42,921 bases of DNA from an uncultured Prochlorococcus sp. (lineage in GTDB: Bacteria; Cyanobacteriota; Cyanobacteriia; PCC-6307; Cyanobiaceae). The notes below the pieces were generated by a model that had not been told where the DNA came from, did not search any database, and saw only the letters and a program-made list of their open reading frames with translations. Both the position numbers and the translations under genes were made by a program. The stretch lies in contig CACFCB010000009.1 in the NCBI GenBank assembly GCA_902564695.1, positions 1 through 42,921 of the forward strand, in the 5' to 3' direction. Of this stretch, positions 37,023 through 42,921 are shown piece after piece (the first letter of the stretch is position 1; each line of letters starts with the position of its first letter).

Positions 37023-39035
37023 ATGACAGGTTTCTCTAAACATAATGTACAGAACAATACTTCTAGTAAATTAAAACAAAGAGAACTTTTTGCACAAGCT
37101 CATAAATTTCATATTCAAGGTTTATTCCAAGAGGCTGAAAGAATATATTTATCTCTTTTAAAAAAAGGTTTTGAGGTAACGAATGTTTATGTGAATTATG
37201 GTGTTTTACTGCAACAAACTGGTCGTATTGAGAAAGCTATCGATTGTTTTTTAAAAGCAATTAATTATTCTCCTGAGTGCTTTGAAGCATATTTAAATCT
37301 TGGAAATTGTCAAAAAATTCTAGAACAATATGAAGAAGCACATTCTTCTACACTCAAATCTATTGAGCTTAATCCAAAATCACCTCAAGCTTTTATAAAT
37401 TTAGGAGCTATTTTGCTTCAATTAGGAGATTTAGAGCAGGCAGAAGACTCTACTCGTCAAGCAATTAATTTTAATTCTGATATTCCCGAAGCTCACACTA
37501 ATCTTGCTTCCATCTTATTGGAGCTCGGTAATCTTGATGATGCGAAGGCATCTATTCAAAGATCATTACAACTCAATCCAAGTTCTTCGAAATCACTATA
37601 TGTTTTCGGTTCAATCATGTTTAGTATGGAACATTATGAACAAGCCGAAATAGCTACTTCCAAGGCTATAAAACTTAATCCTAAATACTTTCAGGCGATC
37701 AATCAGTTGGGTGGAATATATAAAGAATTAGGCAATTTAAGGAAAGCAGAAATATGTATTAGAAAAGCTATTGATCTGAATTCTAATTATGCTATTGCTC
37801 ACAATAATTTAGCCTCTATATTAATTGACAAAGGATCTTTGAAAGAAGCTGAATTATCTTTATTGCGAGCAATAGAACTCTTACCTTATTATCCTAACTC
37901 TCACCATAATCTGGCACGTATTTATATTGAAACTGGTGATTTTCTTGCTGCAGAAAAACTACTTTTAAAGTCTATTGAGCTTAATAAGGATTTATGTAAT
38001 TCATATTATTCTCTTTCAATTTTAAATAGTTCATTAATTACTGATGATATATATGACTATTTATTTTCCCAAAAGATAATTAATCAGAAGAAAGATAAAC
38101 ATAAAATTGATATTTTCTTTTCTAGATCTAATGTTTTACACAAAAGAAATGAATACTCAAAGAGTGCTGATTATCTAACCTTGGCTAATAACTTGAAATA
38201 TAGACTATATGCAACTGATTTCTCCTCGATTTATGAAAAAACAGAGTCTTTATTTAATGAGTCTATTAATTTTAAAGCTATTAAGATTCAACCCACTCAA
38301 GATGTTCGTTCTATTTTTATTGTTGGAATGCCTAGAAGTGGTTCGACCCTATTAGAGTCCATTATTAGCTTGAATGATGATGTATATGACTTAGGAGAGA
38401 CAGATCTATTTGATAAATCATATCAATCTTGGCAAAAATTGCGCAGTCAAAATTCGAAAGTTAAGTTAGAAGATATTTATCTTGACAAAAAAGCTAATAT
38501 TATTGGCTTTAATAAAATTACTACAGACAAAAATTTGTACAACTATCAATATGCTGGCTTAATAGCAAGTCAATTAAATGGATCAAAACTTATACATTGT
38601 ATTAGAAATCCTCTGGATAATATATTATCAATTTTTCGTTCTCATTTTGCTAAAGGTAATAGATACTCTTCTTCTCTGGTTGATTGTGCAAATCTATATC
38701 TACAACAAGATCATGTAATGAGCATTTATAAAGCTATGTATCCATCTAAAATATATATATTTAACTATGATGATTTAGTCAACAATCCCCAAAAAGAAAT
38801 TACCTCTTTAATTACTTGGCTCCAATGGGATTGGAATGATAAATATCTTTCACCTCATTTAAATAAAAGAACTGTAAAAACTGCTAGTAGTATTCAAGTT
38901 CGCTCACCTATTAATAAGAAATCTGTAAACGGTTGGATAAATTATAAAAAAATGCTTTTACCAGCTATTGAGATTATAACTTCTAAGGATAAGTTTAATG
39001 ATCTAGCTCATCCAACCACATCAAGTAAAGCTTAA
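37023..39035 (+). CDS. TPR-repeat protein with C-terminal sulfotransferase domain
   Basis: Residues 10-340 contain about nine tetratricopeptide repeats (for example AYLNLGNCQKILEQYEEA and INQLGGIYKELGNLRKAE, with the usual Gly, Ala and Pro spacing). The C-terminal domain (about 425-670) is a sulfotransferase: the PAPS 5'-phosphosulfate loop is IFIVGMPRSGSTLLESII with PRSGST at 437-442. LIHCIRNPLDNILSIFRSHF carries the 3'-phosphate-binding Arg/Ser region, and IFNYDDLVNNP is also typical. This architecture is frequent in marine picocyanobacteria and is related to protein-tyrosine or glycan sulfotransferases. The acceptor is unknown; a surface protein or glycan made by neighbours is inferred. 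No Shine-Dalgarno is evident. The terminator upstream separates it from the surface protein gene. Confidence 0.88.
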   Translation: MTGFSKHNVQNNTSSKLKQRELFAQAHKFHIQGLFQEAERIYLSLLKKGFEVTNVYVNYGVLLQQTGRIEKAIDCFLKAINYSPECFEAYLNLGNCQKILEQYEEAHSSTLKSIELNPKSPQAFINLGAILLQLGDLEQAEDSTRQAINFNSDIPEAHTNLASILLELGNLDDAKASIQRSLQLNPSSSKSLYVFGSIMFSMEHYEQAEIATSKAIKLNPKYFQAINQLGGIYKELGNLRKAEICIRKAIDLNSNYAIAHNNLASILIDKGSLKEAELSLLRAIELLPYYPNSHHNLARIYIETGDFLAAEKLLLKSIELNKDLCNSYYSLSILNSSLITDDIYDYLFSQKIINQKKDKHKIDIFFSRSNVLHKRNEYSKSADYLTLANNLKYRLYATDFSSIYEKTESLFNESINFKAIKIQPTQDVRSIFIVGMPRSGSTLLESIISLNDDVYDLGETDLFDKSYQSWQKLRSQNSKVKLEDIYLDKKANIIGFNKITTDKNLYNYQYAGLIASQLNGSKLIHCIRNPLDNILSIFRSHFAKGNRYSSSLVDCANLYLQQDHVMSIYKAMYPSKIYIFNYDDLVNNPQKEITSLITWLQWDWNDKYLSPHLNKRTVKTASSIQVRSPINKKSVNGWINYKKMLLPAIEIITSKDKFNDLAHPTTSSKA

Positions 39036-39159
39036 CCATCCCAATTCATTTTCATTGTATGATATTTTTGTTTGATTATTTAGATAAACCATGCAAATCT
39101 ATCAATGTAATAGAGTGTTTTTCTATACAAGGAATTAGTGATTATTTGCTTTACTTATA

Positions 39160-40341
39160 ATGGAAAAATTGCTCACTGAGGCTCTTCGACACCAATCTGA
39201 TGGGAATTATGATGAGGCTATAAAATGTTATAAATCATTTTTTGATAAAGGTTTTAAGGACCCTAACGCATATACTAATTATGGAGTCCTTTGCCATCGC
39301 AAGGGCTTATTAGATGAGGCTTTAAAATCTTATATTACTTCAATTTCTGAGTTCCCTAAAAACCCATTCGCATATTCTAATTTAGGTTCACTTTTAATTG
39401 ATTCTCAGAAATTTGAGTTAGCCGAAAAATATCTTAGGATCGCATTATCATTAAAAACTGATTATGTTGATGCTCGTTATAATCTTGGAAAGTTATTTCT
39501 TATAACTAATAAATTAGATAGTGCAGTAAATCAGTTTCAGAAATTGGTACGAGAGCAACCTACATTTTCACCTGCTTTCGAATCTTTAGGAATTGCTTTA
39601 GCAAAACTAGAAAGATTTGATGAGGCTCGCAAAATTTTAGAAAGCTCGCTCGAGATGAATCATAAATCTTACATTTCCTATTCTACTTTGGGAAATGTTT
39701 TACTTGCCCAAAGCAATTTAAATGAAGCTGAAATATATTTTCTTAAAGCATTAGAAATTAATAACAATATTTTCGGAGCATCTTATAATTTAGGCCTTAT
39801 CTATATTAAGAAAAAGGAATTTGAGAAAGCGGAGAAATATACACGAAAAGCTCTAAAAATTAGACACGACTCGTATGATGCTTTTTTAAACTTAGGACAA
39901 ATTTTAAGAAAATTATTAAAACTTGATGAAGCAGAGAAATATATGCGTAAAGCTATTCATCTTAATCCAAGCTCTGCATCTGCGTATTCAAATTTGGGAA
40001 CAATTTTGAAAGATTTAGGTAATAAAGAAGATGCAATTATTAATTTTAAAAAGGCAATTGAATTAGATTCAAATTTTGTCGATCCTTGTTTGTCTCTTGG
40101 TGATATTTTGATAGAGGTTGGTCAATTAGAGGAAGCTGAGACTTTAATTATGAAAGCAATTGAATTAAATCCAGATTATGCGTATGGTTATTTTATTTTA
40201 TGCAAACTATATTCTGAAAAAGAAAATTTTATTGAATCTATTAACCAAATTAAAAAAGCTATTACTTTAGATAAAGCTAATCATTTATATCATGGTGAGC
40301 TATCTAGATTAGAATATTTAGTTTCGTGCTTAAATGAATAA
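39160..40341 (+). CDS. TPR-repeat protein, paralogous to the TPR part of the preceding sulfotransferase
   Basis: The 393-residue protein consists almost entirely of about eleven TPR units (AYTNYGVLCHRKGLLDEALKSY, FAYSNLGSLLIDSQKFELAEKY and so on). Its first 80 residues align by eye with the start of the 37023 protein: both share KGF..., YxNYGVL and the same repeat phase. No catalytic domain follows. TPR proteins make helical scaffolds for protein-protein contact. The lack of a sulfotransferase end and the adjacent hydroxylase gene suggest that it acts as an adaptor. No signal peptide or membrane segment is seen. Confidence 0.88.
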   Translation: MEKLLTEALRHQSDGNYDEAIKCYKSFFDKGFKDPNAYTNYGVLCHRKGLLDEALKSYITSISEFPKNPFAYSNLGSLLIDSQKFELAEKYLRIALSLKTDYVDARYNLGKLFLITNKLDSAVNQFQKLVREQPTFSPAFESLGIALAKLERFDEARKILESSLEMNHKSYISYSTLGNVLLAQSNLNEAEIYFLKALEINNNIFGASYNLGLIYIKKKEFEKAEKYTRKALKIRHDSYDAFLNLGQILRKLLKLDEAEKYMRKAIHLNPSSASAYSNLGTILKDLGNKEDAIINFKKAIELDSNFVDPCLSLGDILIEVGQLEEAETLIMKAIELNPDYAYGYFILCKLYSEKENFIESINQIKKAITLDKANHLYHGELSRLEYLVSCLNE

Positions 40342-40457
40342 AAGTTCTTAAAAATTGTTTTAAATATACTAAAATAGTTAGAAAAATATAGTATTAATTT
40401 AATAACAACACAAAAGCTATAGAATAAGTTAATATATATTTATCTAGTTATTGATTC

Positions 40458-41123
40458 ATGTTGTATGTTGCTCAGCAATTGTTGAATGTAGAAAAAGTCA
40501 AAGATATCCGAAATAGTCTTATGATATCTAATGAATGGATGGACGGAGCAGCATCTACATCTAGACCTAATGAGACAACTACAAAAAGAAATTTACAATT
40601 AAAAAAAGGTGATTTAAGAGATAAGCTTTCATCTGATATTAGTAAATCTATTAGAGAAAATTTCTTAATTAAGAATTCACTATATCCAGCAAAGATTTTT
40701 AGTATTCTTTTTTCTCGCACGGGACCCGGGATGTTCTATAAACCTCATATAGATACACCCTACTTGGACCAAGGACGTAGAGATTTATCTTTTACAATTT
40801 TTTTAAATAACCCTGAAGACTATGATGGAGGTGAATTAATTTTAAATATTGAACCTGAAATAAAAACAATAAAAATGAAACCGGGAGAAATGGTTATTTA
40901 TCCTACTAAATATCTACATGAAGTTAAAGAAGTGACTCGAGGTGAAAGACTTGTTTGTGTAGGTTGGATAGAAAGTCAAATAGCAAATGATTATGAAAGG
41001 GAATCTTTAGCTAAGTTGAATCTGGCAATTTTAGATTTAATTAAAAGTCATGGTCATTCTAAATCAATTATGCAAATTAATGTAGCTTATAATCGAATAT
41101 ATAAAGGCTTTCTCAGTAATTAG
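40458..41123 (+). CDS. PKHD-type Fe(II)/2-oxoglutarate hydroxylase (PiuC/YbiX-like)
   Basis: The 221-residue protein shows the iron-binding facial triad His97 and Asp99 (KPHIDTPY) and His154 (YLHEV). Arg164 (GERLVCVGW) is the likely 2-oxoglutarate-binding residue. The pattern FYKPHIDTP, RRDLSFTIFLNNPEDYDGGELIL and MKPGEMVIYPTKYLHEV closely matches the PKHD-type hydroxylase family. These are dioxygenases related to prolyl-4-hydroxylases; the substrate of bacterial members is mostly unknown. The location after two TPR genes and a surface protein gene suggests a role in post-translational or glycan modification, which is inference. Homologs also occur near iron-uptake genes, but none are seen here. 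Confidence 0.87.
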   Translation: MLYVAQQLLNVEKVKDIRNSLMISNEWMDGAASTSRPNETTTKRNLQLKKGDLRDKLSSDISKSIRENFLIKNSLYPAKIFSILFSRTGPGMFYKPHIDTPYLDQGRRDLSFTIFLNNPEDYDGGELILNIEPEIKTIKMKPGEMVIYPTKYLHEVKEVTRGERLVCVGWIESQIANDYERESLAKLNLAILDLIKSHGHSKSIMQINVAYNRIYKGFLSN

Positions 41124-41150
41124 AAACTAATATTGAAATTCAAAAATGAC

Positions 41151-42170
41151 TTAAATATGTTTATTGAGAGTCCATTCAGGATTATCTACATACCATTGGA
41201 CGGTCTTGATTAATAAACTATTGAAATCATTAGAAGGTTCCCAATCTAATTCATTTTTAACTTTATTTGAATTAATTGAGTATCTAAAATCATGACCTTT
41301 TCTATCTTCAATATATTTAATTAATTTTTTATGAGGTTTTTTTCTGGGTTTTAGATTATCTAGTTCAGTGCATATAATTTCAACAATTTTTTTATTGCTG
41401 ATTTCATTGTTTCCTCCAATACAGTAGGTTTCTCCTATCTTACCTTTATGCGCTACGAGTAATAATGCCTCTATATGATCATCAACATATAACCAGTCTC
41501 TAATATTTAACCCGTTCCCATATAATGGAATATGATTTTGAGCTAAAGCTTGCTTAATACATAAAGGTATTAATTTGTTAGTGCTCTGCCAAGGACCAAA
41601 ATTATTTGAGCAATTAGTAATCAAAACAGGAAACTTATAGGTATTATTCCATGCTCTTACGATATGATCACTGGATGCCTTGCTTGCAGAGTAAGGATTT
41701 TTCGGGGCATAGGCTGTTTTTTCAGAAAATGAACCCTCATAACCTAGTGAGCCAAAAACTTCATCTGTACTAATATGTATAAAACGAAAATTATCTTTTC
41801 TTTCTGCTGATAAATTGTTCCAGTGATTAAAAGAATATTTTAATAAATTAATGGTTCCAATTACATTTGTCTCGAAAAATAATTTTGGATGTTGTATAGA
41901 ATCATCAACATGTGTTTCAGCTGCTAAATGAAATATTAAATCAGGATTACTAATTTGGATAGTTTTTTCAATATCCTTTTCGCTTTTTAAGTCAGTTTTT
42001 ATATAATGATATCTTCCTATTTGATTTATTGATAAATGACTAAATCTTTTTTTTATATTATCAATATTTTTTAAATCTAAATTAAATATTTGATTAGCGT
42101 CTAATGAAATTAGTTTTTCAATTAATGTACCTCCAATGAATCCTGATCCACCAGTTACTAAGATACGCAT
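41151..42170 (-). CDS. rfbB: dTDP-glucose 4,6-dehydratase
   Basis: RfbB (RmlB) converts dTDP-glucose to dTDP-4-keto-6-deoxyglucose, the second step to dTDP-rhamnose and other deoxy sugars. The NAD-binding loop is VTGGSGFIGG (5-14). The catalytic centre shows the Thr-Asp-Glu triad at 135-137 (STDEVFG), Tyr160 and Lys164 (YSASK), and NNFGPWQ. AAETHVDDSI is conserved in dTDP-glucose dehydratases. The length of 339 residues is normal. It directly follows rfbA on the same strand, and the two were probably cotranscribed. Confidence 0.95.
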   Translation of the reverse strand: MRILVTGGSGFIGGTLIEKLISLDANQIFNLDLKNIDNIKKRFSHLSINQIGRYHYIKTDLKSEKDIEKTIQISNPDLIFHLAAETHVDDSIQHPKLFFETNVIGTINLLKYSFNHWNNLSAERKDNFRFIHISTDEVFGSLGYEGSFSEKTAYAPKNPYSASKASSDHIVRAWNNTYKFPVLITNCSNNFGPWQSTNKLIPLCIKQALAQNHIPLYGNGLNIRDWLYVDDHIEALLLVAHKGKIGETYCIGGNNEISNKKIVEIICTELDNLKPRKKPHKKLIKYIEDRKGHDFRYSINSNKVKNELDWEPSNDFNSLLIKTVQWYVDNPEWTLNKHI

Positions 42171-42215
42171 TTTATTTATATTTACATATTTATCTTACAA
42201 TATTTAATTGATTTT

Positions 42216-42921
42216 TTATTTATTTGTAATTAATTCAATTAGATAATTTCCATATCCACTATTTTTTAATGGTTCTGCTAGTTCAAGAATATTTTCATCA
42301 GAAATCCAGCCATTTCTCCACGCAACCTCTTCAGGACAGCCTACTTTTAGACCTTGTCTATGCTCTAGTATTCTTATATAAGAACTTGCTTGATGTAAAG
42401 AATCAACTGTTCCAGTATCAAGCCAAGCCAAGCCTCTATTTAAAACCTGAACTTTTAAATTTTCCTCATCTAAATATTTTTGGTTGAGATCTATTATCTC
42501 TAATTCTCCTCGATCAGAAGGCTTAAGTGATTGTACTTTTTCAATAACAGTATCATCAAAAAAATAGAGACCAGGGATAGCGAAGTTACTCTTAGGATTC
42601 TGTGGCTTTTCTTCTAAACTCTTTACTTTTCCATTTTTGTCAAATTCAACAACTCCATATCTATTAGAATTTTGGACTGGATAGGCAAAAATTGTTGCTC
42701 CGCTGGATTTTGTTGATTCTTTTAATGTGCTTATAAGTTTATTTCCATGAAATAGATTATCGCCAAGAATTAATGCTATCTTTGAGTCTTTAATATATGA
42801 TTCTATAAATAAGAAAATATGTGGAATTCCTTTAGGTTCTGTTTGAGATTTGTATTTGATTTCTATACCCCATGAACTTCCGTCCCCTAATAACTCTTGG
42901 AATAATAATTTATCTTTAGGC
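42216..42921 (-). CDS. rfbA: Glucose-1-phosphate thymidylyltransferase, 5' end cut by the window
   Basis: RfbA (RmlA) makes dTDP-glucose from dTTP and glucose 1-phosphate, supplying the adjacent RfbB. Reading leftward from the window edge, the frame stays open from 42920 to the stop at 42216. It shows LFQELLGDGSSWGIEIKY, LILGDNLFHG, the catalytic-domain EEKPQNPKSNFAIPGLYFFD, RGELEIIDLNQKYL, RGLAWLDTGTVDSL and a normal C terminus. The start and the nucleotide-binding first loop lie beyond 42921. The segment after the LLGDGS motif reads PKGIPHIFLFIESY, whereas most family members have a PxGLAQAFxIGE-type sequence here. It is most likely the same enzyme, with an unusual stretch discussed in the findings. 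Confidence 0.88.
   Translation of the reverse strand, partial: PKDKLLFQELLGDGSSWGIEIKYKSQTEPKGIPHIFLFIESYIKDSKIALILGDNLFHGNKLISTLKESTKSSGATIFAYPVQNSNRYGVVEFDKNGKVKSLEEKPQNPKSNFAIPGLYFFDDTVIEKVQSLKPSDRGELEIIDLNQKYLDEENLKVQVLNRGLAWLDTGTVDSLHQASSYIRILEHRQGLKVGCPEEVAWRNGWISDENILELAEPLKNSGYGNYLIELITNK

Noticed and set aside
42216-42431. A 71-residue leftward ORF starting MAWLDTG
   Set aside because: This ATG is internal. The same frame is open to the window edge and encodes RfbA, so it is the 3' end of a truncated larger gene.
24000-42921. CRISPR array, diversity-generating retroelement or insertion sequence in the island
   Set aside because: No regular repeat-spacer pattern, reverse transcriptase or transposase is encoded. 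Inverted repeats seen are short and isolated.

Overview
The window looks like a chromosomal segment of a marine picocyanobacterium, most likely a low-light Prochlorococcus. The DNA is AT-rich. It carries cyanobacterial markers (a photosystem II PsbZ-type protein, a Ycf23/DUF561 protein, an aspartate kinase with four ACT domains, a B12-pathway CobH). The order tig-clpP-clpX-dnaX and asd-dapA-rnj-tilS is one I associate with that group. The species assignment is inference from gene content; no search was run.

Positions 1-23907 are core genome with tight spacing. They hold a SpoIID-like protein and a membrane GT2 glycosyltransferase. A leftward block tig, clpP, clpX, dnaX covers protein folding, ClpXP proteolysis and the clamp loader. 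A rightward block asd, dapA, rnj covers lysine/diaminopimelate synthesis and RNase J. Then come tilS, ycf23, uvrB, lysC, holA, cobH, mutS, psbZ, ribH and a tRNA-Gly(GCC). Asd, DapA and LysC are successive aspartate-family enzymes; DnaX and HolA are both clamp-loader subunits; UvrB and MutS are repair proteins.

From just after the tRNA to the right edge (about 24.0-42.9 kb) the content becomes an accessory cell-surface region. It holds a GT4 glycosyltransferase and a GNAT acetyltransferase. Next is a translationally coupled pair, an O-antigen-terminator-like methyltransferase and a 1219-residue protein with three glycosyltransferase modules. A GDP-mannose 4,6-dehydratase-like enzyme follows. 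Then comes a 1401-residue secreted or surface-layer-like protein (DUF4214 plus RTX-like glycine/aspartate repeats) with its own recognisable promoter, structured leader and strong terminator. Downstream are a TPR-sulfotransferase, a related TPR protein and a 2-oxoglutarate/Fe(II) hydroxylase, and finally rfbB and the 3' part of rfbA on the opposite strand.

The working hypothesis for the island is that nucleotide-sugar enzymes (Gmd, RfbA, RfbB) feed the multi-module glycosyltransferases. The methyltransferase may cap the glycan, and the sulfotransferase/TPR/hydroxylase cluster may decorate the adjacent surface protein or glycan. The family assignments are well supported. The idea that they act together is inference from adjacency.
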